This document shows, in pieces, positions 1-8,658 of a stretch of 38,589 nucleotides of DNA. The DNA is from Clostridiales bacterium (GTDB taxonomy: Bacteria > Bacillota > Clostridia > Saccharofermentanales > Saccharofermentanaceae). The translations under genes were made by a program, and so were the position numbers. The notes below the pieces were generated by a model. That model did no database searches and was not told where the DNA came from. It was given only the letters and a program-made list of their open reading frames with translations. Each line of letters starts with the position of its first letter. Positions within the stretch are counted from its first letter, which is position 1. The DNA lies in assembly GCA_017509245.1 (NCBI GenBank), contig JAFWQC010000013.1, positions 1 through 38,589 on the forward strand. Reading direction: 5' to 3'.

Positions 1-3
1 AGG

Positions 4-124
4 CCTCATATCGTACTTTTTCACACCCGAAAAAAGTACGATTTTACCTGTCGCTCCGTGCGAGACCTCATATCGTACTTTTTCACGCTCGAAAAAAGTA
101 CGATTTTACCCGTCGCTCCGTGCG
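4..124. repeat. Two tandem copies of a 62-bp unit, each with a hairpin
   Basis: A unit beginning CCTCATATCGTACTTTTT recurs with a period of 62 bases (positions 4 and 66) with few differences. Each copy contains an inverted repeat, TCGTACTTTTT against AAAAAGTACGA (11-21 with 31-41, and 73-83 with 93-103), and ends in CGTCGCTCCGTGCG or a close variant. The first copy runs to the window edge, so more units may lie outside. It lies 3' of the minus-strand gene at 225-3038 and contains no credible reading frame. Confidence 0.85.
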
Positions 125-201
125 TTTAGCATGACCTTCAATTCTGTTACTCTTCCTGTCCAAATATGAATAAGGGCTGCCTCATTTTGAGACAGCCCTT
201 T
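73..201 (-). repeat. Dispersed intergenic repeat, copy A
   Basis: Read on the minus strand, this segment matches 22433-22555 on the plus strand nearly base for base for over 100 bases. The order is a CTGTCTCAAAATGAGGCAG hairpin, then ATTCATATTTGGACAGGAAG, then ACAGAATTGAAGGTCATGCT, then CGCACGGAGCGAC, then ATCGTACTTTTTTCGA. In both places the element begins just after the stop codon of a gene transcribed in the same direction as the element. This suggests a family of 3'-flanking repeats, perhaps terminator-associated or a small non-autonomous mobile element. Confidence 0.8.
172..200 (-). terminator. Hairpin after the 225-3038 gene
   Basis: AAGGGCTG at 172-179 pairs with CAGCCCTT at 193-200, and CTCA pairs with TGAG inside, with one mismatch and a TTT loop. 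It sits about 25 bases beyond the stop of the minus-strand gene. The longer T run is on the plus side, so strength as a minus-strand terminator is uncertain. The hairpin is also the leading part of the dispersed repeat. Confidence 0.55.
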
Positions 202-224
202 TGTGTTATCGATTGTTTTGCTTT

Positions 225-3038
225 TTACTTGACCCAGTCGAAGTATGCGTAGTTATAACCGTAAGAGGATACGCTCTCGCTTGTTGAAACATATACCGTG
301 TAGGTGAATGTCTCGCCGCCCTTGACTGCAATCTCGTTAGGTACGCCTCTGTAAGAATTGCCTTCGCCTGTGAATACCATTGCTTCTGAAGTAACGTCAG
401 TGATCGTGGCGCTGCTGAAGAACTTGATATCAAGTCCCTTAAGTGATTTAGGAAGATTTGCAGTGGAGTTGCTCTTATTCTTCAGCGAGATATCAAACTT
501 GAAGCCGCCTGAAGTTGTTGCAAAGTTGCCGATCTGCATATCAAAGTCATTGATAGAGGAACCTTCGGCTGTTGTGTTAGTGGAAGGCTTTGTCGGCTTT
601 GTAGTTTCTGTTGTGGCTTTTGTCGTTGTAGTAGTTGCCTCAGTTGTAGTAGTGGTAGCTTCGGTCGTTGTTGTCGTAGCTTCCGTTGTTGTCGTTGTAG
701 CTTCAGTGGTCGTTGTGGTGGCCTCTGTAGTGGTTGTTGTTGCTTCAGTAGTTGTTGTTGTCGGATCTTCCTCACTGGATTCGGTGGTCTTCTTTGCAGA
801 CTCTGTTGCAATTGTCTCGACCTGCTTGTTGCCGAAGAGGCTTCTTAATCCGGATGTGTTGTCCAATGCCCACAAAATACCGATAGCAAGAACGATGATC
901 GCAAGGAAGGTTATGAGTCCTGCAAGACCCGGATCCTTCTGGGCCTTACGCTCTTTGGAACGCTTCTTGGTCTTCTTAACTGTTGATACAGGTGTAATGA
1001 CCTTATTCTCGTGATGTGTGCCCTGGCCGTCAGTGATGCTCTGGTTTACAACACCTCTGGTTGCCTGAACAGGCTGTTTGCTCTTGGGTTCGAAAGGTGA
1101 GCTGCCCGAAGAAGGTCCCGGTACGGGAGCAGGAGCGGGCTTGATGTTTGAACCGCCGGGTCTTAATGTTTCCTGAGCTGAAGCCTTAGCGGTTGCAGGA
1201 GGTGTTGTCTTTGCCTGTTCAGCTGCTTTAGCGACAGCAGGTGCTTCCTTGGGTTTAGCAGGAACTACAGCTGCTGCAGCGGCTGGCCTCTGAGGTCTTT
1301 CCTGTTCAGCTGGTGCCTTGACCGTCTCAACAGGTTTAACTGCGGGCTTTGCAGGAATTACTGCGGCTGCAGGGTTAACAGGTGAAGCGGGCTTTGCATT
1401 CTCGATAGGTTTAGCAGGTGCGGGTGCGGGTGCAACAGGTTTAGCAGGTGCGGGTGCAGGTGCAACAGGCTTAGCAGGAGCTGCAGGTGCGGGTGCAACA
1501 GACTTAGCAGGAGCTGCAGGTGCAGGTGCTGGAGCAACAGGCTTAGCGGGCGCTGCAGGTGCTGGAGCGGGTGCAGCAGGCTTAACTGTCTCAGCCGGTT
1601 TAGCCGGAGCAGCTGCGGTTGCCGGAGCTGTTGTAGATGCTGTAGCTGCGGGCGCTGCAGGTTTAACTGTGCTGATTGGCTTGAATGTTGATGCTGCAGG
1701 TGCAACGAAAGGTGTAGCAGATGCTTCAGGCTTTGCAGTCTCAGCAGGCTTGACCGGTTCAAAAGATTTAACAGGTGTTTCTGTCTTAGGTGTGAATGGT
1801 GTTGTGGGCTTTGCGGGCTCACTTGCCTTAGGCGTGAACGGAGTCGCAGGCTTCGCAGGTTCAATAGGCTTAGCCACTTCTTCCGTCTTAGGTGTGAAAG
1901 GCGAAGTTGGCTTTGCAGACTCACTTGCCTTTGGAGTGAACGGAGTTGTCGGCTTCGCAGGCTCAAAAGGTTTAGCCGTATCTTCCGTCTTAGGCGTGAA
2001 AGGCGAAGTTGGCTTTGCGGGTTCACTTGTCTTAGGTGTAAACGGAGTCGTAGGCTTCGCAGGTTCAAAAGGCTTAGCCGCAGTATCCGTCTTAGGCGTA
2101 AAAGGTGTAGTAGGCTTTGCAGGCTCACTTGCCTTGGGTGTAAACGGAGTTGTAGGCTTCGCTGGTTCCAAAGGCTTAGCCGCAGTTTCCGTCTTAGGCG
2201 TAAAAGGTGTAGTGGGCTTTGCATGCTCTTCAGCTTTTGCATCTTCCGGCTTGGCAGCGTTAAATACGTCACCCTGTGTAGCGGAAGGATAAGGTCTGTA
2301 GCCGGCAGACTGGGTCTGGGGTTTTGCTGAAGGTGCAATCGGCTTCTGCTTACCGGAATCAGCAGCAGATGCTGTATTGATCGTAAAAGGTGATGCGGGA
2401 GCAGCTGGCTTGGGCTGTTCAACAGGCTTTTGTACAAAAGGCGATACAGACTCAGCAGGCTTTTCAGCTCTCGGAATATCCACTCCGTCCGGCTTCGGGA
2501 TATCAGGCTTTGCCGCATTCATGAAAGGACTTGTGTTCTTATCATGATCGGATGTGGCAAAATCAAGATCGCTTCCGGACTTAAAAATCTTATCGTTGTC
2601 GGGTTTATATTGGAAACTGTTGATCTCATCTTCAAGATCATTGAACTTCGGGGCATCAGTGCCATTGATGCCAGCGGAATTTGATGCAGCCTTAGGCATT
2701 TCGAATGTGCCGCCGTCCTTAGGGAATGCAGGCTCAGTTGAAACAGGCTTGCTCTCTGAAGGCTTCGGTGCTTCAGGCTGATCAGGAGCCTTGAAAGGCT
2801 TAAATGCGGAGATGGAGTTATCGAATTCGAAATCATCAAATTCGTCTTTGAAGCCACTGTCGAACGAATCTGTTTTCTTGTCGAGATTCTCTTTTGTTTC
2901 TTTAAGTTTGTCGGCTACAGATTCAGTTTTATCCCCGGGCTTAAACTGAACTGCGAATGAGGAGTCAACGAAATCGTCCTTGTTGTCGGGCTTGTTGAAA
3001 CCGTTAAGATCGTCAAACTTATCAGGATCGTTAGGCAT
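225..3038 (-). CDS. Low-complexity membrane-anchored protein with Pro/Ala repeats and a Thr-rich stalk
   Basis: This 937-residue protein has no signal peptide. Residues 1-150 are acidic and Asp/Phe/Lys-rich. Residues of roughly 270-430 carry about ten degenerate copies of EPAKPTTPFTPK, and residues 480-620 are Ala/Pro/Lys-rich with PAKPVAPAPAPA units. A basic stretch (686-698) precedes one membrane helix (about 705-725), so by the positive-inside rule the long disordered part is cytoplasmic. Outside would be a stalk of TTTTTEA heptads (756-811) and a C-terminal domain of about 120 residues that looks like a beta sandwich (DUF4352-like at most). The start is supported by AAAGGAG just upstream. 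No function is recognised; a surface or envelope-linked scaffold is an inference. The repeats are prone to length change. Confidence 0.85.
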   Translation of the reverse strand: MPNDPDKFDDLNGFNKPDNKDDFVDSSFAVQFKPGDKTESVADKLKETKENLDKKTDSFDSGFKDEFDDFEFDNSISAFKPFKAPDQPEAPKPSESKPVSTEPAFPKDGGTFEMPKAASNSAGINGTDAPKFNDLEDEINSFQYKPDNDKIFKSGSDLDFATSDHDKNTSPFMNAAKPDIPKPDGVDIPRAEKPAESVSPFVQKPVEQPKPAAPASPFTINTASAADSGKQKPIAPSAKPQTQSAGYRPYPSATQGDVFNAAKPEDAKAEEHAKPTTPFTPKTETAAKPLEPAKPTTPFTPKASEPAKPTTPFTPKTDTAAKPFEPAKPTTPFTPKTSEPAKPTSPFTPKTEDTAKPFEPAKPTTPFTPKASESAKPTSPFTPKTEEVAKPIEPAKPATPFTPKASEPAKPTTPFTPKTETPVKSFEPVKPAETAKPEASATPFVAPAASTFKPISTVKPAAPAATASTTAPATAAAPAKPAETVKPAAPAPAPAAPAKPVAPAPAPAAPAKSVAPAPAAPAKPVAPAPAPAKPVAPAPAPAKPIENAKPASPVNPAAAVIPAKPAVKPVETVKAPAEQERPQRPAAAAAVVPAKPKEAPAVAKAAEQAKTTPPATAKASAQETLRPGGSNIKPAPAPVPGPSSGSSPFEPKSKQPVQATRGVVNQSITDGQGTHHENKVITPVSTVKKTKKRSKERKAQKDPGLAGLITFLAIIVLAIGILWALDNTSGLRSLFGNKQVETIATESAKKTTESSEEDPTTTTTEATTTTTEATTTTTEATTTTTEATTTTTEATTTTTEATTTTTKATTETTKPTKPSTNTTAEGSSINDFDMQIGNFATTSGGFKFDISLKNKSNSTANLPKSLKGLDIKFFSSATITDVTSEAMVFTGEGNSYRGVPNEIAVKGGETFTYTVYVSTSESVSSYGYNYAYFDWVK

Positions 3039-3072
3039 AAGTCTAATCTCCTTTATAAATATAATTATTTAC

Positions 3073-3100
3073 ATTGTAGCGAATTCGAGTTTTCAATCAA
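3073..3100 (-). promoter_or_regulatory. Probable promoter of the 225-3038 gene
   Basis: On the minus strand TTGATT (3100-3095) and TACAAT (3078-3073) are separated by 16 bases. The -10 lies about 35 bases ahead of the start codon, leaving a short leader containing AAAGGAG. Confidence 0.5.
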
Positions 3101-3157
3101 GTCTGTTATATTACGGTTTCGGGTCTTTTCGTTCATTCGAAAGGTTGCGTTTTTGCC

Positions 3158-3186
3158 TTGACTTTAGGCAGTCATGATGATATTAT
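3158..3186 (+). promoter_or_regulatory. Promoter of the tRNA-Leu/tRNA-fMet unit
   Basis: TTGACT (3158-3163) and TATTAT (3181-3186) are 17 bases apart, close to the sigma-A consensus. The first tRNA begins 20 bases after the -10. Confidence 0.75.
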
Positions 3187-3206
3187 CATTCAGCACTTAC
3201 GGATAG

Positions 3207-3293
3207 GCTCGTGTGGCGGAATTGGCAGACGCAACGGACTTAAAATCCGTCGGAGTAAAATCCGTACCGGTTCAAGTCCGGTCACGAGCACCA
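3207..3293 (+). tRNA. tRNA-Leu (anticodon TAA)
   Basis: A complete type II tRNA with acceptor GCTCGTG paired to CACGAGC, anticodon loop CTTAAAA giving TAA, a long variable arm (CGGAGTAAAATCCG), T-arm ACCGG/CCGGT and an encoded CCA. It shares a promoter with the following tRNA. Confidence 0.95.
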
Positions 3294-3323
3294 TTTATTC
3301 CTTATTAAGTGCAGCTCTGATAT

Positions 3324-3400
3324 CGCGGAGTGGAGCAGTTGGTAGCTTGCCGGGCTCATAACCCGGAGGTCGTGTGGTTCGAGTCCCGCCTCCGCAACCA
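3324..3400 (+). tRNA. Initiator tRNA-fMet (anticodon CAT)
   Basis: A 77-base tRNA with anticodon CAT and encoded CCA. Two features mark it as the initiator. The first acceptor position is a C-A mismatch (CGCGGAG against CTCCGCA), and the anticodon stem carries three consecutive G-C pairs (GGG/CCC). It lies 30 bases after tRNA-Leu. Confidence 0.95.
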
Positions 3401-3408
3401 AAGTTAAG

Positions 3409-3446
3409 AACCTCTTTTGTCACTGATGGCAGGAGAGGTTTTTATT
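3409..3446 (+). terminator. Terminator after the tRNA pair
   Basis: AACCTCT (3409-3415) pairs with AGAGGTT (3434-3440), followed by TTTTATTT. It ends the two-tRNA transcript. Confidence 0.8.
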
Positions 3447-3479
3447 TCTTACCTGCCTGATTTGCTTTGATACCAAATC

Positions 3480-3534
3480 TCGAAAAAACAGCCCAAAGCA
3501 GCAAAATATTCGATTTTTTGATGGGCTTTTTCGA
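3480..3534. other. Long imperfect hairpin in the intergenic region
   Basis: TCGAAAAA and GCCCA (3480-3495) pair with TGGGC and TTTTTCGA (3522-3534), flanking an AT-rich loop. The arms end in A and T runs, so it could terminate in either direction. The rest of 3401-3708 holds the tRNA terminator and a promoter for the next gene, and no reading frame. Confidence 0.5.
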
Positions 3535-3662
3535 AAACATAAGCAAAAAAGTATCAAAACTGATCCGTTGATAAAGCGCTGATTCTTATTTTGTCACGAT
3601 ATCGAAAAGTAAATACCGAAGAGTCCCCATACTTTATATTTCTTGTTTTTTTATTATTTGTG

Positions 3663-3668
3663 TATAAT
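3663..3668 (+). promoter_or_regulatory. -10 element for the 3709-7513 unit
   Basis: A perfect TATAAT lies 40 bases before the start codon. I see no good -35 at 16-18 bases; the upstream DNA is T-rich. GGGGAGG at 3691-3697 is the ribosome site. Confidence 0.5.
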
Positions 3669-3708
3669 GTATCCGGATTATCAGCTAAGCGGGGAGGCTT
3701 AAATCAAA

Positions 3709-6700
3709 ATGGCTAATCTTCAGAGTGAACGGGCAGCCGAACGCAACGACGTTGCGGGAAGAATAGTCCGTATCTGTATTTTGATAATTGTTTCTTTTGT
3801 TGTCGCTATCTCGGCGGTGTCTTTCGCGGTCCATCACATGAGACTTCAGTTTGAGGACGAGTTCAAGAAGATATCCGACACAAAGATGAAGCAGGTAACA
3901 GATATCGTCAGGATGAGCGTTGACGGTGATGATCTTGTATCGAACACAGTCAATGCGCCGGCAAAGTACAGCGCGCTTCTTGACCTTATGCTTGTTGATA
4001 CCACAAAGGAAAACCTTTCGGCTGAAGGATACGGCCTCTTCGGTTATAACCAGGGCCAGTTGTCGCTGCTTTTGAGCAGAGGCGTTAATGACCCTTCCGA
4101 GTTTGCCGTTGCAGGCAGAGACATCTCTGAATGGTATTCCGGTTCTGCGGAGCAGAAGGTCCTGACCGGTGAGAATTACGAGAGCATCATCGTTCCGATC
4201 ATCGACAGCACCGGAATGTGTGTCGGCGTATTCGAATACAAGTGCACATTCAGTGAACTCTATGATTTAGGCAACAAGCTCGAAGGAAGGATCCTGACGG
4301 CCGTTGTAATTGCGGTTCTTGCCGGAGTGGTAATTTTCGCGCTCCAGGAAATACTCATCCGTGTCATCAGGGGAAGACAGAATAGTTCAGGCGGAAAGAA
4401 GAGTTCCGAGACTCCTCAGAGCCGCGACAGAAGACTAATATCATCCACTATCGGATACTGCTTTACGATAATCCTTGTAGTACTCCTCGTTATGGCTACC
4501 CAGCTTTCCAAGACATATATTGTTGCTCTTGAGAGCGAGCGTGCCGACATGATGCAGAAATGTGCTGTATCTTCGGCAGCGGCTCTTACTTACACAGACG
4601 TAAGAGAAGGCATGGCATATATGCTTCCGATCTATAATTATGCAAAGGAAAAGCCTTACCAGATCAACATCTACACCATGGCAGGCGATTCTTTCTTAAG
4701 GCTTTATTCTTCAACGGCGACCGGCAATGTTCAGCAGTACTATCTGTCCAATGCAGGCAATCAGTACATTGACTGCTTCGGACTTCAGCAGTCCGCATTT
4801 ACTGCACGTTCAGATGCCGGAGTCTCATATGTGTGCGCAATAGCGCCGATCATATCCTCGGAGAATACCGTTGCAGGTGTTCTTGAGGTAATGATGCCCC
4901 GTGCTGATTTCGAGAGTTCGGTAAACGGCATGAGCCTTTCATGGATATTCACGATCATATCGATCGCTATATCGATGGGCATCATGATCTTTGAACTTAA
5001 CCTCCTCATCTCGACAGTATCGAAGGGAATCTCCGGAAATGCTCCCGTACTCGTCATGTACGGTGAGAATGCGAACAGATTCCTCTCATTCTTTACTGCA
5101 TTCGGCTCCATCATGATCCCTGTTGCGCTGGCGGATTACTTCAAGGAACAGCTTGCTGATCTGCCGATGCCCGCGGTTCAGGGTATCATCTGTGGTGCGT
5201 TGCTCTTGTATATCTGGGGATTCCTCGGATTCAGCGGTATCAGGAACAGCATCAAGACAAAGCTTACGAGCAGGATCGCTCTTATTGCCGTAACATGTGC
5301 GGGTTATTTCTTCGCGCTTGTCGCAGGTGTCATCAACTTCCCGTATCTGACGGCGGTCCTCGTGCTTCCCATCGGTTTCTGCTTCGGTATGTCATTCGAT
5401 TACTTAAGAGACTACAGGATCAATGCAGGAAGACTCGGATACAAGGACTATAACGACAGAGTTATCCATAATGTTCAGGCAGCATCTTACTTTCTCGGTG
5501 TATCCGTAGGTGCCGTTATCGCCGGTATCTGCTATGAGAGATATGGTCTTTTCATCGTAACGATAATCAGTGGTGCTGCTCTCGTTCTTACATCGATCGG
5601 CATGATCTATTTCATGCAGAATAATACGCAGGTAAGAGAAGCTCCTCTTTCTGTAAGCAGCTTCTTCTCTGTGTTTGCAGATTCAAGGATCGCAAGGTTC
5701 CTTAATTCCTCATTCCTTATGCTCGGTGTTGCGGTATCGTTCATGCTGATGTTCGTTCCGAACTACCTGCAGGCTGTAGGCATTTCTCTTGCTACATCTT
5801 CATTCTTCTTCCTTGTCTGCGGATTTACGGCGTGCTTCATCTGCGGATTTGTAAAGAATAAATTTGCTCACATTCTCACATCCCGTACAAGGGTACTGAT
5901 CCAGGCGGCTTCAACTGTGCTCGGCCTGTTCCTTTTCGCGCTGATGCCTTCGGCAAAGATGCTCGTAATAACATCAGCATTCCTGGGTATCGCTCTTGGA
6001 ATCCATGACTATTACTACATCTACGTTCTGTATCTCATCTGCAACAACAGGGTAAGGATCAATCTCAGAAAGTGCGCAGAATACACATTCTATATGGGAG
6101 CCGGATTGCTTCTCCCGATTATCATGGTTGCGTTCATGGTTCAGAACATAAGGATCACATTCCTTGTTCTTACGCTCATCATTGCGATACTTGCTTTCGT
6201 TTATCCGATGTCCGCATATTCAGGACAGATCGATGAGCGTGACATATCTCTTAAGCCTCAGAAGAAGCAGCGCGAAAATCCTGCTCCCAAGGCCCCCGTT
6301 CAGCCTGTGGCTGAAGGTGTTCCGGCAGGCGCACCTGTGCCTTCCGACGGTTTGCCTGTAGAGAGTGCTTTCGGCGAGCCGCAGTTTACGGCTCCGGTTC
6401 CTGAACAGCAGTATGCTCCGGCCGCTCCACGGTATCAGGCACCCGTTGAACAGCAGTATACGCAGCCTGTTCAGCAGTACCAGCAGCCACAGCAATATCA
6501 ACAGCCACAGCAATATCAACAGCCACAGCAGTACCAGGCTGCTCCCGGCCAGTATTCGCAGCCTCAGTATCAGGCTCCGGTAAATCCTTATGGAGGAGCA
6601 GGTCAATACCAGCAGGTTCAAGATCCGTCCGATCCTTATGCGGGAGGCTCTTCGCCATATGATGCACCTGCTCCGCAGGAGCCGTTTGATCCGATGGCAT

Positions 6701-6744
6701 TCTTAAACGATGAAGGAAATGAAGGAGGAAATCATAATGGCTGA
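3709..6744 (+). CDS. MFS-type membrane protein fused to two extracytoplasmic sensor-like domains
   Basis: This protein has 1011 residues. One helix (about 22-45) leads to an extracytoplasmic segment (46-190) and a second helix (197-217). A Ser/Lys-rich linker follows, then a third helix (245-268), another extracytoplasmic segment (269-405) and a fourth helix (407-430). Both external segments end in a strand pattern like PI-(I)-S-..-VGV-E/AGVLEV, typical of Cache-type sensors, so the module looks duplicated. Residues 455-860 contain about 12 helices resembling a major facilitator core. The tail is Pro/Gln-rich with QYQQPQ repeats (about 921-940). The gene overlaps the next by 8 bases. A ligand-sensing transporter or receptor is inferred; the substrate is unknown. 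Confidence 0.75.
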   Translation: MANLQSERAAERNDVAGRIVRICILIIVSFVVAISAVSFAVHHMRLQFEDEFKKISDTKMKQVTDIVRMSVDGDDLVSNTVNAPAKYSALLDLMLVDTTKENLSAEGYGLFGYNQGQLSLLLSRGVNDPSEFAVAGRDISEWYSGSAEQKVLTGENYESIIVPIIDSTGMCVGVFEYKCTFSELYDLGNKLEGRILTAVVIAVLAGVVIFALQEILIRVIRGRQNSSGGKKSSETPQSRDRRLISSTIGYCFTIILVVLLVMATQLSKTYIVALESERADMMQKCAVSSAAALTYTDVREGMAYMLPIYNYAKEKPYQINIYTMAGDSFLRLYSSTATGNVQQYYLSNAGNQYIDCFGLQQSAFTARSDAGVSYVCAIAPIISSENTVAGVLEVMMPRADFESSVNGMSLSWIFTIISIAISMGIMIFELNLLISTVSKGISGNAPVLVMYGENANRFLSFFTAFGSIMIPVALADYFKEQLADLPMPAVQGIICGALLLYIWGFLGFSGIRNSIKTKLTSRIALIAVTCAGYFFALVAGVINFPYLTAVLVLPIGFCFGMSFDYLRDYRINAGRLGYKDYNDRVIHNVQAASYFLGVSVGAVIAGICYERYGLFIVTIISGAALVLTSIGMIYFMQNNTQVREAPLSVSSFFSVFADSRIARFLNSSFLMLGVAVSFMLMFVPNYLQAVGISLATSSFFFLVCGFTACFICGFVKNKFAHILTSRTRVLIQAASTVLGLFLFALMPSAKMLVITSAFLGIALGIHDYYYIYVLYLICNNRVRINLRKCAEYTFYMGAGLLLPIIMVAFMVQNIRITFLVLTLIIAILAFVYPMSAYSGQIDERDISLKPQKKQRENPAPKAPVQPVAEGVPAGAPVPSDGLPVESAFGEPQFTAPVPEQQYAPAAPRYQAPVEQQYTQPVQQYQQPQQYQQPQQYQQPQQYQAAPGQYSQPQYQAPVNPYGGAGQYQQVQDPSDPYAGGSSPYDAPAPQEPFDPMAFLNDEGNEGGNHNG

Positions 6745-7513
6745 TGAACTCTGGAATCAAAAACTGACACGCGAGAATATCCGCGATTTCTATATGTCAA
6801 CTGTAGTTATGGTCTATTCGTCCTGCTACGGCATTACAAAGGAAGCGACCAGATGCGAGAACGCTATCGTTAAGTCTTATCTGGATATCTATTCCAAGCG
6901 CAATAATGTACCTGCAGACAAGGTTATCTATGAGTTTGGCGATATCCTTCTTGAGAACTCGAAAAATATCGTTGCCCAGTATCCGCTTCCCAATGACATG
7001 ACATTTGAGGACAGACTCCTTGACGAGTACACCCGTAACTCCATGCTCGAGAAGATCCTTTCGAAGATCGATTCAAAGAGCTTTAAGGCAAGGGAGTTTA
7101 TCAACACGGATGTTAAGAAGGGCAGACGTCCGAAGCAGATGCGCAAGCTTAATGATCTGTTCCAGGTCACACCTCTGCTTATCCTTGAGATAATCGTTCT
7201 TGCTGTTGTGATCTGGATCGTAAGTTATGTAGCTGTTACGCTTCCTTACAGGCATTCGGAACTTATCAACGAGAAGAGTATCTTTGAGACTGCGTCCATT
7301 CAGGAACAGTATATAGCAGCTCTTCCTTTCTATCCGTTCAGGATACAGACCAACAAGTCAACTGAGCCGGGCTTCATGGCTCAGCCCATAATCGAGACTG
7401 ATTTTACGGAGCCTTCTTCCGAGAGCCAGTCTGAGACGACTACGGATAACGGTGTTCCGGCACCTGTGCTTGCTGAGACTACGATACCCGAGATATCGGC
7501 TACGAGCGGCTGA
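6737..7513 (+). CDS. Single-pass membrane protein of unknown function
   Basis: This 258-residue protein is translationally coupled to the MFS-type gene. Its ATG at 6737 lies inside the end of that gene and follows GAAGGAGG, so I prefer it to the upstream ATG at 6710. Residues 1-140 form a helical, Lys/Arg-rich cytoplasmic part. One membrane helix follows (146-168), and the outer C-terminal 90 residues are rich in Ser, Thr, Glu and Pro. No family is recognised. The tight coupling suggests that it works with the upstream sensor/transporter, possibly as its cytoplasmic partner. Its plan (cytoplasmic head, one helix, Ser/Thr-rich outer tail) resembles that of 37623-38102. Confidence 0.8.
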   Translation: MADELWNQKLTRENIRDFYMSTVVMVYSSCYGITKEATRCENAIVKSYLDIYSKRNNVPADKVIYEFGDILLENSKNIVAQYPLPNDMTFEDRLLDEYTRNSMLEKILSKIDSKSFKAREFINTDVKKGRRPKQMRKLNDLFQVTPLLILEIIVLAVVIWIVSYVAVTLPYRHSELINEKSIFETASIQEQYIAALPFYPFRIQTNKSTEPGFMAQPIIETDFTEPSSESQSETTTDNGVPAPVLAETTIPEISATSG

Positions 7514-7551
7514 TAGTTATCAGGCAAACATTATTCGATATGCAACAAAAC

Positions 7552-7587
7552 AGACCCGAAATATTATATTTTCGGGTCCGTTTTTTT
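7552..7587 (+). terminator. Rho-independent terminator
   Basis: GACCCGAAA (7553-7561) pairs with TTTCGGGTC (7570-7578), followed by CGTTTTTTT. It ends the 3709-7513 unit. Confidence 0.9.
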
Positions 7588-7662
7588 CGTATGATAAAAA
7601 ATATACGACAGTGTATACGGTTCTTGGTTTAACCTTTTTTCGAGCTTCAGGGAGAAATAAAT

Positions 7663-8634
7663 ATGTCTGTAAAATGGGGCGTTTTAGGTACTGCGAATAT
7701 CGCAAAATGTTGTACGATCCCGGGTATGATGATGGCTGATAACTGCGAGCTTTTTGCAGTCGCGGGAAGATCTTCTTCCAAGGCTCAGAGTTATGCTCAG
7801 GAGTTCGGGTTTAAGAAATACTATGAAGGGTATGAGAAGCTTCTTGAAGATCCCGAAGTACAGGCTGTATATATTCCGCTTCCGAATAATCTTCATAAAG
7901 AGTGGGTCATAAAAGCACTTAAGGCCGGAAAGCATGTTCTTTGTGAGAAGCCTTTGGCTCTTAATGCCGGTGACGCAAAAGAGATGTTTGCTTATGCAAA
8001 AGAGAATAACGTCATTCTGATGGAAGCTTATGCTTATCTTCACAGCCCGTATATAGCTTCGCTCAAGGCTGATATAGATAGCGGGATAATAGGAGATGTC
8101 GATTTTATTGAGACAGCTTTTTATACGCAGGGTTATTACGATGATATAAGGATCAGAAAAGAGACCGGCGGAGGTGCCGTATATGATCTGGGCTGTTACT
8201 GCACTACAATGATCCTCTCTTTGATCGGCTCCGATATTGATTATGTGAAGGCTGATGCGGAATTCAATGACAACGAAGTAGATATTTTCGCTTCGGCTAT
8301 AATGAAGTTCAAAAACGGGTGCAGAGCTGCTTTTAACGTAGGTATGATATTCGATCCTGAGAAGGATTGCAGGCGTGACAGACTGTATGTTCATGGCTCA
8401 AAGGGTATTATCAAGTCTGAAGTCGAATATAACCAGTCAGGAAAGCTCGGATATAAAGTCATTACGGAAGACGGTGTTTTCGAGCGCTTAATAGATGCGA
8501 AGCAGAATTATGCTCTTGAGATCGAACAGCTCGGACGCGTCATCGAGAATTGTGAAGAACAGCACATAACACCTGAATTCTCGATCAGACAGGCTGAATT
8601 ACTGGATCAGGTATTAAGCCGTATTGGTTATTAG
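7663..8634 (+). CDS. Gfo/Idh/MocA-family NAD(P)-dependent oxidoreductase
   Basis: This 323-residue protein has the usual family length. The N-terminal Rossmann fold starts with WGVLGTANIA (residues 5-14), a relaxed form of the GxGxxG motif. The family signature CEKPLAL (94-100) contains the nucleotide-binding and catalytic Lys96, and the C-terminal half has GGGAVYDLGCY, typical of the substrate domain. Such enzymes oxidise or reduce sugars, inositols or related polyols; the substrate cannot be told here. GGGAGA precedes the ATG. A nitroreductase gene follows 24 bases later, and an arabinofuranosidase lies further on, so a role in sugar metabolism is plausible. Confidence 0.92.
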   Translation: MSVKWGVLGTANIAKCCTIPGMMMADNCELFAVAGRSSSKAQSYAQEFGFKKYYEGYEKLLEDPEVQAVYIPLPNNLHKEWVIKALKAGKHVLCEKPLALNAGDAKEMFAYAKENNVILMEAYAYLHSPYIASLKADIDSGIIGDVDFIETAFYTQGYYDDIRIRKETGGGAVYDLGCYCTTMILSLIGSDIDYVKADAEFNDNEVDIFASAIMKFKNGCRAAFNVGMIFDPEKDCRRDRLYVHGSKGIIKSEVEYNQSGKLGYKVITEDGVFERLIDAKQNYALEIEQLGRVIENCEEQHITPEFSIRQAELLDQVLSRIGY

Positions 8635-8658
8635 AACAGCATTGAGAGGTGAACAAAA

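Noticed and set aside
1..124. CRISPR-like array
   Set aside because: There are only two units of 62 bases repeated almost entirely, with no variable spacers.
1318..2292. A 324-codon plus-strand frame rich in Gly, Ala and Val opposite the repeat protein
   Set aside because: It is the mirror of the Pro/Ala/Lys repeats of the 225-3038 gene, with no ribosome site and no fold; the minus-strand gene has a clear start and promoter.
7684..8394. A 236-codon minus-strand frame
   Set aside because: It is opposite the Gfo/Idh/MocA gene and reads as Ile/Ser/Leu-rich nonsense without a ribosome site.
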